The notes under the pieces are model-generated. The model was given only the letters and a program-made list of their open reading frames with translations, made no database searches and was not told where the DNA came from. The position numbers and the translations under genes were made by a program. A stretch of DNA of 64,000 bases from Synechococcus sp. UW105 (GTDB lineage Bacteria > Cyanobacteriota > Cyanobacteriia > PCC-6307 > Cyanobiaceae): the NCBI RefSeq assembly GCF_900473935.1, contig NZ_UCNN01000005.1, positions 1 through 64,000 of the forward strand. Direction: 5' to 3'. This document shows positions 31,427 through 38,839 of the stretch, piece by piece. The number at the start of each line of letters is the position of its first letter. Position 1 is the first letter of the stretch.

Positions 31427-32257
31427 TTACCAGACACTCCTACCTCCATCCATAATCATATTATGCCCATTCATATAAGACGAGGCATCTGAGCATAAAA
31501 ACTGTATAGCAGATCTATATTCACTATTATGGGCCATGCGACCAAGAGGAATTAGCGAAGATAAACGAGTAACAAACTCTTTGTTTTGATCGGTAAATAC
31601 ACCACCAGGTGATAATGCATTACATCGCACACCTTTATCGGCCCAATAAGTAGCTAGATATCGAGTTAAACCAATTAGTCCTGTCTTAATTACAGAGTAA
31701 GTCACAGGCTTAACGGCTTGCCTTTGCTCCTCTACGTCAGATTGTTGATACAAACGTTGATCAGGAGCTATTATAGATAAATCGGAGGCAATATTTAAAA
31801 TAACTCCATCATCTGGACTTAATGCCATTTGATGACCGAAAATCTGACTACATAGAAAAGATCCAGTTAATCCAACCGCAATTTGTGAATCCCACTGCTC
31901 CCTCGGGAAATACTCAAAACGGGATGTATTTTCAATTAGATCATTTGCTTTTACCTTGGGATCAATAGCAGCATTATTTACAAGTATATTAATAGTCAGG
32001 GTAAGTCCTTCCACTTTTTGCTGGACGGATATAATTGAATCAATAGAGGTCACATCCATTAGAAAAGATAAGATCTTAGCTTGAGGAAATTCGAGTCTTA
32101 GTTTATAGAGTGCTTGATCAAGTGCATTGTGAGAAACATCAGTAAGGATTACACATGCACCACACTCCAGTAAAGCTGCAGCATGCTGCATTCCTAAAAG
32201 ACCAGCAGCTCCAGTAATAAGAGCTGTTTTACCACGCAGATCAAAGGGCTTAAGCAT
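31427..32257 (-). CDS. SDR oxidoreductase, PtmA-like
   Basis: A classical short-chain dehydrogenase of 276 residues. It has ALITGAAGLLG near the N-terminus, NNAAIDPK, a Ser region (LNIASDLS) and a YSVIK active site, and ends in MIMDGGRSVW. PtmA-type SDRs of this sort lie beside legionaminic-acid genes in Campylobacter. I place the start at the ATG at 32257, which leaves 19 bases after the upstream SDR; the longer frame would overlap that gene and add a hydrophobic stretch foreign to the family. Predicted to oxidise or reduce a sugar intermediate in the nonulosonate-type pathway. The substrate is unknown. Confidence 0.8.
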   Translation of the reverse strand: MLKPFDLRGKTALITGAAGLLGMQHAAALLECGACVILTDVSHNALDQALYKLRLEFPQAKILSFLMDVTSIDSIISVQQKVEGLTLTINILVNNAAIDPKVKANDLIENTSRFEYFPREQWDSQIAVGLTGSFLCSQIFGHQMALSPDDGVILNIASDLSIIAPDQRLYQQSDVEEQRQAVKPVTYSVIKTGLIGLTRYLATYWADKGVRCNALSPGGVFTDQNKEFVTRLSSLIPLGRMAHNSEYRSAIQFLCSDASSYMNGHNMIMDGGRSVW

Positions 32258-32276
32258 AGCTTGAATAGGTGAGGGA

Positions 32277-33044
32277 TTAGGACTTAGTTTGCCCACCATC
32301 AATAGTCCAGATAGCGCCAGTAACAAAATCTGCTTTTGGAGAGAGAAGATAATGAACAAGCTGAGCAATATTTTCGGGAGATCCGAATTTATTCAAAGAG
32401 ACTTCTTTTTTTAACATGTCATAAACATGGACTTGATTCTCTTTAAGTTTAGATCTCCAGATAGAACCCTCAAATAGAATGTTTCCAGGTGCTATAGCAT
32501 TAATTCGAACACCCTTTACGCCGAGGGGCCGAGCAATACCACGGACATACGCATTTAATGCGGCCTTTGCTGAGGAGTAAGTTACAGGTGCACCATTAAC
32601 AACTTCTAGCCCACAGATTGAGGAAATACAGACTATAGACCCATTTGATTGGGTTAGAAGAGGAATTGAAGCTTCGACAACATTTGTAGTAGACAGAAAG
32701 TTATTGGCAAATACTCGTTTCCACTCATCAAAACTCTCCTCACCAGGTGGGACCGAGCGACCACTCCCAACATTGCAAACTAGAGAATCAAGACAGCCAA
32801 ATTGCCGCTTAATATGAGTGATTAATCTTTCGGCTTCATTAGGGACAGAAACATCCGCAATATATCCGACAGAGCCTGGGAGAGAACGGACTGCTTGTTG
32901 GAGAGTGGTATTTTGGCGACCATTTAAGACAACATCATAACCCTCTGTATGCAGTTCTTTAGCAATAAAATATCCGATACCTTGGCTCGAACCAGTAACC
33001 AAGGCGACTTTTTTGGGAGTGAGTACATCAGAGGGAGGTGCCAT
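32277..33044 (-). CDS. SDR oxidoreductase, FabG-like fold
   Basis: The 255-residue protein is a classical SDR with LVTGSSQGIG at residues 15-24, CNVGSG, ICISS-type serine strand, the YSSAK catalytic pair and TIDGGQ at the end. It is the second of two adjacent SDRs in the nonulosonate-type operon, 11 bases after the isomerase gene. FabG itself is unlikely because of the setting. A sugar or sugar-phosphate dehydrogenase working with the neighbouring PtmA-like SDR and the class III aminotransferase is the simplest idea, but this is inference. Confidence 0.8.
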   Translation of the reverse strand: MAPPSDVLTPKKVALVTGSSQGIGYFIAKELHTEGYDVVLNGRQNTTLQQAVRSLPGSVGYIADVSVPNEAERLITHIKRQFGCLDSLVCNVGSGRSVPPGEESFDEWKRVFANNFLSTTNVVEASIPLLTQSNGSIVCISSICGLEVVNGAPVTYSSAKAALNAYVRGIARPLGVKGVRINAIAPGNILFEGSIWRSKLKENQVHVYDMLKKEVSLNKFGSPENIAQLVHYLLSPKADFVTGAIWTIDGGQTKS

Positions 33045-33055
33045 AATTATTATAA

Positions 33056-33898
33056 TTAAAAAGCCTTGGAGGATACGAGCAAACTAGAGATTGAATTAAA
33101 ATACTGAGAGATTAAGTTAGCGTGATCACCATCTATTGAACGAGCAGTCTGAAGTATATAATTGCCATGATATTTTATCTTAGCCAACTCTAGAAAAACT
33201 AGATTGAAATCAGCATTCCCGGAGCCTAATGGAACAGTAGTTCCACCCAACAATCTATCCTTTACGTGTACATTCACAACTCGTTTTCCATATGTAGACA
33301 ATTCCTCGACGGGATTATAGCCAAGAGAGGCACTGTTACCGATGTCATAATTGATCCCAAAAGAATGATGAGGGAAGCGACTAATAAAGCGACCTAATTC
33401 TTTAGGAGGGAGATCACTTTCGAATGCAACGCGTAAACCCTGGGCCTTGAAAAAATCTTCATATTTTACCATAAATTCAACAAAAAAATCTTCCTCTTTT
33501 GAGCTATTGATAGCACCATCATCAACTAGGGGTATAATTATTAGTTGAATTCCTAGCTTAGAACAAGCGCGAGCTATTGAAAAAAAATCCTTTATGAGCT
33601 CAGACTGTTCTACCCCTTTAGACTTCCAGAACGGTGCTTGCATAAAGCAATCTCCAGTCAAAGAAGGGATCGCCAGATCATAACATTTTGACAGATAAAG
33701 AATTTCTTGCTGGCCATCGAGTGTCATCAATGGGTTTTGATAGAGATAATCTTGATCTAAAGTCCATTCCATAAGAGAGATGCCAATATCTCTTGAGATG
33801 ATGAATTCATCCCGCCAAGACTTCCAAGGGAATGCTTGTATTTTGCCATCTACAAGATCAGAAAGGCGACCTTGCATAAAACCAATTTCTTTAGCCAT
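33056..33898 (-). CDS. Sugar-phosphate isomerase/epimerase-like TIM barrel
   Basis: The 280-residue protein belongs to the xylose-isomerase-like TIM-barrel superfamily (AP endonuclease 2 fold). It starts IGFMQGRLS, has FESDLPP, INYDIGNSASLG and VNVHVKDRL with the metal-binding Glu/Asp/His pattern, and PLGSGNADF late in the barrel. Members move keto groups or epimerise sugars. Its place between the aminotransferase/VOC genes and two SDRs points to a sugar-remodelling step. The gene ends 11 bases before the next one begins. The exact reaction is not known. Confidence 0.72.
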   Translation of the reverse strand: MAKEIGFMQGRLSDLVDGKIQAFPWKSWRDEFIISRDIGISLMEWTLDQDYLYQNPLMTLDGQQEILYLSKCYDLAIPSLTGDCFMQAPFWKSKGVEQSELIKDFFSIARACSKLGIQLIIIPLVDDGAINSSKEEDFFVEFMVKYEDFFKAQGLRVAFESDLPPKELGRFISRFPHHSFGINYDIGNSASLGYNPVEELSTYGKRVVNVHVKDRLLGGTTVPLGSGNADFNLVFLELAKIKYHGNYILQTARSIDGDHANLISQYFNSISSLLVSSKAF

Positions 33899-33916
33899 GA
33901 TTCAACCTTATTAAAC

Positions 33917-34105
33917 TTATAGAGGTGTACTTGGAATTGCCAAACATAGAAACATGTGGGGGGTGAGATGGTTGTAAGTTAATCTTAAATCATATAGTTT
34001 AATTTTCTGGAGTATCATCTTGTCCTTCACTAAGTGGCTGGGAGACTCAGACTTGGGAAAGTACATTGAAATATACACCTGGAGTAGCCGCACTAACTGT
34101 GTCAT
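33917..34105 (-). CDS. Small hypothetical ORF, 62 aa
   Basis: A 62-codon frame begins at an ATG that overlaps the stop of the VOC gene by ATGA, the same arrangement used by the real genes here. It ends 18 bases before the isomerase gene begins. The predicted protein is basic with no motif I recognise. The gap is otherwise empty. Coupling supports it weakly; it may be chance or a decayed gene. Confidence 0.22.
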   Translation of the reverse strand: MTQLVRLLQVYISMYFPKSESPSHLVKDKMILQKIKLYDLRLTYNHLTPHMFLCLAIPSTPL

Positions 34106-34539
34106 GATTTTAGTAATTCAACAAGTTCAAGGAGCACTCCTTCAGGACCTTGCGCATAAATCACTTTAACAAGTCCATCTGGAGAGTACTGAGGGGGCGC
34201 GGGAAAAATCACTTCTTCCATTCGAAGCTTTGAAACCAAGCTATCTAAATCAGTAACTGTTAAGGCTATGTGTGTCAAACCAATTGAGTAGGGTGTTCCT
34301 TTCCAAAAAGTGGCGTTATCATGAGAATGAAATTTAAGCAATTCGATCTGACCACTGACAGGGGCTGATAATTTGACAGTGGTGACATTCACATTTGATA
34401 AACCCATCATAGAATCAATATGAGTACCAGATTCTGTCATCTGTTTTACAATAGTAAAGCCAAGAATATCGCACCAAAAACGCAATGCTTTGTCGAGATC
34501 GTTAACCACAAGTCCAGTATGTCGAATCGATGTGATCAT
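34102..34539 (-). CDS. VOC-superfamily (glyoxalase-like) protein
   Basis: The 145-residue protein is a single vicinal-oxygen-chelate unit pair. The first half starts with IRHTGLVVNDLDKALRFW and the second with LTHIALTVTDLDSLVSKL; the metal ligands would be the first His, a Glu in QIELLKF, the second His and Glu near LLELVE. Such enzymes epimerise, isomerise or cleave small metabolites by enolate chemistry. It is translationally coupled (ATGA) to the aminotransferase upstream. An epimerase or isomerase acting on a keto-sugar is plausible. The substrate is unknown. Confidence 0.75.
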   Translation of the reverse strand: MITSIRHTGLVVNDLDKALRFWCDILGFTIVKQMTESGTHIDSMMGLSNVNVTTVKLSAPVSGQIELLKFHSHDNATFWKGTPYSIGLTHIALTVTDLDSLVSKLRMEEVIFPAPPQYSPDGLVKVIYAQGPEGVLLELVELLKS

Positions 34540-35912
34540 TTTGATGCCTCCTCAGCAATAGCATCTGCGAGTACATCAATTCCTTCCAGTAAAGCATCAT
34601 CCTGAATAATAAGAGGTGGGCCTAACTTGATAGACTCACGGCCAGTATGTACAACAAGCAAACCCTTTTGCATACAACGCTCAGCGACTCGGCTTGTAAA
34701 TGTACTATCAGCAGCACCAGTATCAGGGGAACGAAACAAAATGGCTGCGATTAAGCCCTTACCCAGCACTTCCGAGATGCGGTCGGGAAAACGGCGTTGG
34801 AGAGATCGTAAACCCTGAAAAAGCAGATTCCCCTTACGCTCCGCCTCATTCACTAAATCACGAGCCTCAAGCTCCTCTATAACAGCTAAACCAGCAGCAC
34901 ATACAAGTGGGTTAGCCGAGTGTGTACTACTCATATTTCCTATATCGGGTAAATCCATGACATCAGCGCGTCCAATCACCCCAGACAAAGGTACTCCTCC
35001 TCCCATTCCTTTTCCTGTGCAAATCAAATCTGGCATAACATCATAATGTTGGTAACCAAAGTTTTTGCCTGTACGTCCAAATCCAGATTGCATCTCATCG
35101 AAGGTCAATAGAATATTATATTTTTTACATATAGCTTCTATAGCTTTAACAAAATCATGAGGATAAAATACAGCACCCCAGCCTTGAAAGGTTTCAAGCA
35201 TAAAACCAGATATGTCCTTGCTTATATCGATTCCTTGATCGAGAAGATGAGACAGTCCTCTCTGTAAGAACTCTTCCCCACAACCTTCATCCACAAGCCA
35301 TGGATAAGGAAATGGGATATGATGTATATTTTGATCCTGATAGCCGATCCAATCACGCTGTTTGAAGTTACTACTCATCATCTGAGCACCAAGAGTTCGC
35401 CCATGCCAATTATTTTCTATACAAATTATCCCCTTTCGGCGCTTGTTGGAGCGCTGTCCATGCATGCGCATGAGTTTTAGTGCTGCCTCTGTCGCTTCAG
35501 TTCCTGCAGACAGCAAAAATGCTTTCTCAAAGGGTGTACCAGCAAATGAAACTAACTTTTCAAGATAAGCTGCTCGAATAGGATTGCAATAAGCATAACA
35601 GCTATATAGAGGTTGATCTAAAGAAGATTTAATGGCAGCAGAGACTCGCTCATTGGAATGACCAACGTTAGCTACAAAAATTGTTGAGGTGAAATCAATC
35701 CAACGATTGCCTGCAATATCTTCAACAAAAGAGTCTTTAGCCTTGGCCCAAACAATAGGGAGTTGGCCATGCATTGAACGAGATTCCACTTGATTTAAGC
35801 GCTCGAGAAGTTCAACAGTTCCAGGAGCTGGTATAGCTGTTTTAATAAGACGATAATCTGTATGAACAGTAGGGACTACTACAGGATTGACGGAGAAAAC
35901 ATGATCTGACAT
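34536..35912 (-). CDS. Class III PLP aminotransferase
   Basis: The 458-residue protein is a full-length fold-type I class III aminotransferase. It shows LSAGTEATEAALKL in the phosphate-binding region, NNWHGRT, TFDEMQSGFGRTG and the PLP lysine in CTGKGMGGG. Relatives act on ornithine, GABA or glutamate semialdehyde. Some, such as NeoB/BtrB in aminoglycoside pathways, aminate a sugar at a terminal aldehyde carbon. In this operon an SDR-generated terminal aldehyde would be a suitable substrate (inference). Start is the ATG at 35912, two bases after the CMP-synthetase stop; a TTG at 35918 would add two residues. Confidence 0.85.
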   Translation of the reverse strand: MSDHVFSVNPVVVPTVHTDYRLIKTAIPAPGTVELLERLNQVESRSMHGQLPIVWAKAKDSFVEDIAGNRWIDFTSTIFVANVGHSNERVSAAIKSSLDQPLYSCYAYCNPIRAAYLEKLVSFAGTPFEKAFLLSAGTEATEAALKLMRMHGQRSNKRRKGIICIENNWHGRTLGAQMMSSNFKQRDWIGYQDQNIHHIPFPYPWLVDEGCGEEFLQRGLSHLLDQGIDISKDISGFMLETFQGWGAVFYPHDFVKAIEAICKKYNILLTFDEMQSGFGRTGKNFGYQHYDVMPDLICTGKGMGGGVPLSGVIGRADVMDLPDIGNMSSTHSANPLVCAAGLAVIEELEARDLVNEAERKGNLLFQGLRSLQRRFPDRISEVLGKGLIAAILFRSPDTGAADSTFTSRVAERCMQKGLLVVHTGRESIKLGPPLIIQDDALLEGIDVLADAIAEEASK

Positions 35913-35914
35913 TC

Positions 35915-36646
35915 TCAATCCGGCCCAAATATAGATGACGATATACTAGGGTCTATTTCGATCAGTTGCTCAAGGCCGACAAAATCACTTTCTGTATCGA
36001 TCTCAGGAGCTGGCGGGGTGAGAAAAGGTAGGACATAGTCTCCATGAATTATTTTATTGCGCAGGATAAAGCTCACAGATAACACATCGACATAGCCATT
36101 TGCAGAATAAGTATCGGGGAACACTTGTCGAGCATTATTTGCCATATCTAATTGTGTACTTTCGCTAAAAAGCCTCTTTAATCTTCCGTCCGAAGATAAT
36201 TCAAACGTTTTATAGGCAGACTCAGACATTAAATGAACTGAACGAAGGGCAGTTGCTTGCTCTGATTCAATAAAAGCTTCTATTGCGTCATCAACTACGC
36301 GGGGATTACGAAAAGGTGTGGTTGGTCTTATATGAACGATGTATTCAGGCAATGTATTATTGGCGTCAAGCCATTCAAGGGCGTGCTTTATGAATTCATA
36401 ATCTGTAGAAGTATCACCCGATATACTTGCAGGCCTAATAAATGGAACTTCTGCGCCTAAACCTATTGATAATGAAGCATACTCTGGAGAATCAGTAGAA
36501 ACGATTGTCCTTTCAATTAGACGACTCTTTAGAGATGCTGCTATTGACCATTCGAGCAAGGAACGGCCCCCGAGAAGCCTAACATTTTTATTTGGTACAC
36601 CCTTAGATCCAGACCTTGCTGGTATTAAAGCTATTATTTTTACCAT
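35915..36646 (-). CDS. CMP-nonulosonate synthetase, NeuA/LegF/PseF-like
   Basis: The 243-residue protein begins IALIPARSGSKGVPNKN, the CTP-binding signature of CMP-acylneuraminate synthetases. It contains IVSTDSPEYA, HIRPTTPFR and an NGYVDV-type acidic metal site. It activates a 3-deoxy-2-keto acid sugar with CMP for a transferase. Size matches bacterial NeuA/LegF. It follows the NeuB-like gene after six bases and precedes the aminotransferase. Which acid it uses is not evident; KdsB is unlikely because the motif set is NeuA-like. Confidence 0.87.
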   Translation of the reverse strand: MVKIIALIPARSGSKGVPNKNVRLLGGRSLLEWSIAASLKSRLIERTIVSTDSPEYASLSIGLGAEVPFIRPASISGDTSTDYEFIKHALEWLDANNTLPEYIVHIRPTTPFRNPRVVDDAIEAFIESEQATALRSVHLMSESAYKTFELSSDGRLKRLFSESTQLDMANNARQVFPDTYSANGYVDVLSVSFILRNKIIHGDYVLPFLTPPAPEIDTESDFVGLEQLIEIDPSISSSIFGPD

Positions 36647-36652
36647 AGATCA

Positions 36653-37501
36653 TTAATGATTTGCTTCTAGCTCAAGGTGACCTCGAAGTTTTGCTGCTAT
36701 AGGAACCTCAGCATCAATAACTCGTTTCTTACCATCTCCCATCGCTTTCTCAATCTTGCGGACTGCACCGACCAATTGGGTAAGACCAGAAGGCTCAATA
36801 GATGCAGATTGATCACTGCCATACATTGCACGATCTAGCGTAATATGTCTTTCAAGTGAAGTTATTCCCATGGCTGATGCCGCGTACGAGACTGCCAACC
36901 CAACTTCATGACCACTGTAACCTACATTACACTGATATCGCTCTCTCAAAGTATGTATCATGCGAAGATTGGCATCTTCATCCCGCATTGGATATGTAGA
37001 AACTGTATGCATTAGTTCAAAGGGGCAATTAGCGGCTCGAAAAATATCAACCGCATTTTGAATATCGTCATAGGTACTCATGCCAGTAGAAATAAAGGTA
37101 TGTTTTTTTTCGTCTGCAACAAGCTTTAGGAGATCATCATAGACGAGCATTGCAGAGGCAATTTTATTGTACTTACAATTAAAATATCTTAAAAACTTTT
37201 GACTTTCTAGGTCCCATGCTGATGCAAACCAGTCAATATTTTGATCTTTACAGTGTTGAGATATTGCTTGAAAATTATCCTTGTCAAATTCTAGTGCTTG
37301 TTTTTGATCCCTTTGAGTATTTCCCCAAGGACTCACTCTTGGTTGACTCAAAAACTCCTCACCGTAGACTAGATTAATATCACGCTTTTGGAACTTAACT
37401 GCATCACAACCTGCTGCTGCTGCTACGCTCACTAATTCCTTTGCAATATCAAGATCACCGTTATGGTTGATCCCTACTTCAGCAATGATCGTGATACCCA
37501 T
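36653..37501 (-). CDS. NeuB-family nonulosonic acid synthase lacking the SAF domain
   Basis: The 282-residue TIM-barrel synthase retains the catalytic pattern: IIAEVGINHNGD with Glu8, DAVKFQKRD, NKIASAML, STGMSTYD, HTVSTYPMRDEDANL, GYSGHEVG and ERHITLDR with metal-binding His. It should condense PEP with an aldose to a 3-deoxy-2-keto acid. Canonical NeuB, LegI and PseI are about 340-350 residues with a C-terminal SAF (antifreeze-like) domain that closes over the partner subunit's active site. This protein ends after the barrel, and nothing in frame follows. The aldose substrate is therefore likely not plain ManNAc. It is the core of the nonulosonate module. Confidence 0.85.
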   Translation of the reverse strand: MGITIIAEVGINHNGDLDIAKELVSVAAAAGCDAVKFQKRDINLVYGEEFLSQPRVSPWGNTQRDQKQALEFDKDNFQAISQHCKDQNIDWFASAWDLESQKFLRYFNCKYNKIASAMLVYDDLLKLVADEKKHTFISTGMSTYDDIQNAVDIFRAANCPFELMHTVSTYPMRDEDANLRMIHTLRERYQCNVGYSGHEVGLAVSYAASAMGITSLERHITLDRAMYGSDQSASIEPSGLTQLVGAVRKIEKAMGDGKKRVIDAEVPIAAKLRGHLELEANH

Positions 37502-37548
37502 GCATTCAAATTGGTTTACTTAATTTAAACCGATGACACGCCCAGATG

Positions 37549-38088
37549 TCAAGACAGCGCGCAAACCTCATCGACACTGAGATCACTAAGTTTTATTAAT
37601 TTTTCAACAAAACTCCTGACAAAGCCGTTTCCACCATTCTTATCTATCGCTAAATCACAATACTGAAGGATCAGTGGATGTGCATCCTGGGGAGCAACAG
37701 AGAAGATTCCTTCTTTCAACATAATTGAGAGGTCATTTAGATCATTGCCAAGATAGATAGTGCCCAAGGGAGTCTTCGAGTGATTTATTAAATAGCTGCA
37801 GACGAAATCAAACTTATTGCTCTCAGATTGAAAACATTTAAGGTTTAGTTTTTGGCACCTTTTCTGCACGACGGGATTTGATTCCTTCGATAAAACAAAA
37901 CAGTCAGGGATCCAATTGTTAATGACTGAAAAACGCCGTAGAATATCGAATGCTAACCCGTCAGATCGATCACACGCTACTGATTCAACACCGGTTTGAT
38001 CTAGGTAAACTTTATTGTCGGTGAATACCCCGTCGAAGTCGAAAATTATGGTATGCACAATTTCCCAATGCGGTAACGAATTATTCAT
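37549..38088 (-). CDS. KdsC-like HAD phosphatase
   Basis: The 179-residue protein has the HAD nucleophile motif FDFDGVFTD (Asp17, Asp19), a capless C0 fold like KdsC, a Lys in LSKESN and YLGNDLNDL as the metal motif. KdsC cleaves Kdo 8-phosphate; a Bacteroides relative cleaves KDN 9-phosphate next to a NeuB-type synthase. A phosphatase here implies that the NeuB-like step uses a phosphorylated aldose. A second, more typical KdsC is encoded at 63007-63570, so this copy probably serves the nonulosonate route. It overlaps gmhA by 8 bases. Confidence 0.82.
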   Translation of the reverse strand: MNNSLPHWEIVHTIIFDFDGVFTDNKVYLDQTGVESVACDRSDGLAFDILRRFSVINNWIPDCFVLSKESNPVVQKRCQKLNLKCFQSESNKFDFVCSYLINHSKTPLGTIYLGNDLNDLSIMLKEGIFSVAPQDAHPLILQYCDLAIDKNGGNGFVRSFVEKLIKLSDLSVDEVCALS

Positions 38089-38668
38089 GAGAGACTAGGC
38101 CTAGATTTTTTTCTATCATATCGCATAGGATATGCGCCAATAAAATGTGTGTCTCCTGGACTCTTGCTGTTGAATAACTTGGAACAACTATTGAGTAATC
38201 AGCAATTGGTTTACAGACACCCCCATCTTTGCCAAGAAATGCCAGAGAAGATACTCCCATAGACTTAGCCTGTTGTATAGCAGCTACTACATTGGAACTA
38301 TTTCCAGAAGTGGAAATTGCAAATAAAACATCTCCTTGTCGCGCAAGAGCCTCTACTTGACGCGAGAAAATATCCTCATAAGAAAAATCGTTAGAAATGC
38401 AAGTGATGGATGAGATATCTGATGCTAGGGATACTGCTCTTAATGGTTGTCTATTAATAGAAAATCTTCCCAGAAGTTCAGCCGCTATATGCTGACTGTC
38501 GGACGCACTACCACCATTTCCACATACAAATATCGTACCGCCTTTTTCAAGTGAGCTGACTAAAACGGATGAGAACTGTAAGAGAGGTTCCAGAGATAGA
38601 TCAAGAGTGGATTTGATGACAGAAATATGCTCACAGAAATGAGCTTCGACAGCATGAGCACTGGTCAT
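38081..38668 (-). CDS. gmhA: Phosphoheptose isomerase GmhA
   Basis: The 195-residue SIS-domain protein has CGNGGSASDSQHIAAEL, with the zinc/active-site His following, FAISTSGNSSNV, and ARVQETHILLAHILC at the end: the full GmhA pattern. It converts sedoheptulose 7-phosphate to a manno-heptose 7-phosphate. It is the first gene of the nonulosonate-type operon, overlapping the phosphatase gene. No HldE, GmhB or heptosyltransferase is visible in the window, so the heptose phosphate could feed a nearby enzyme rather than the usual ADP-heptose route. Confidence 0.88.
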   Translation of the reverse strand: MTSAHAVEAHFCEHISVIKSTLDLSLEPLLQFSSVLVSSLEKGGTIFVCGNGGSASDSQHIAAELLGRFSINRQPLRAVSLASDISSITCISNDFSYEDIFSRQVEALARQGDVLFAISTSGNSSNVVAAIQQAKSMGVSSLAFLGKDGGVCKPIADYSIVVPSYSTARVQETHILLAHILCDMIEKNLGLVSHE

Positions 38669-38839
38669 AAGGATAATAAGCGAAATGCTATTCTGAGAAG
38701 CCTATTTTTAAAGGAGAGAGCTGAATGGAACCATTGAAAGCATAATCATAAGAAAACAATTAGATCCAAGCAGAGGCACCTAACATAGCATAAAATCATA
38801 GTAAGAAATTAAAAGGCATGGAAGATTACTAATAAACCT

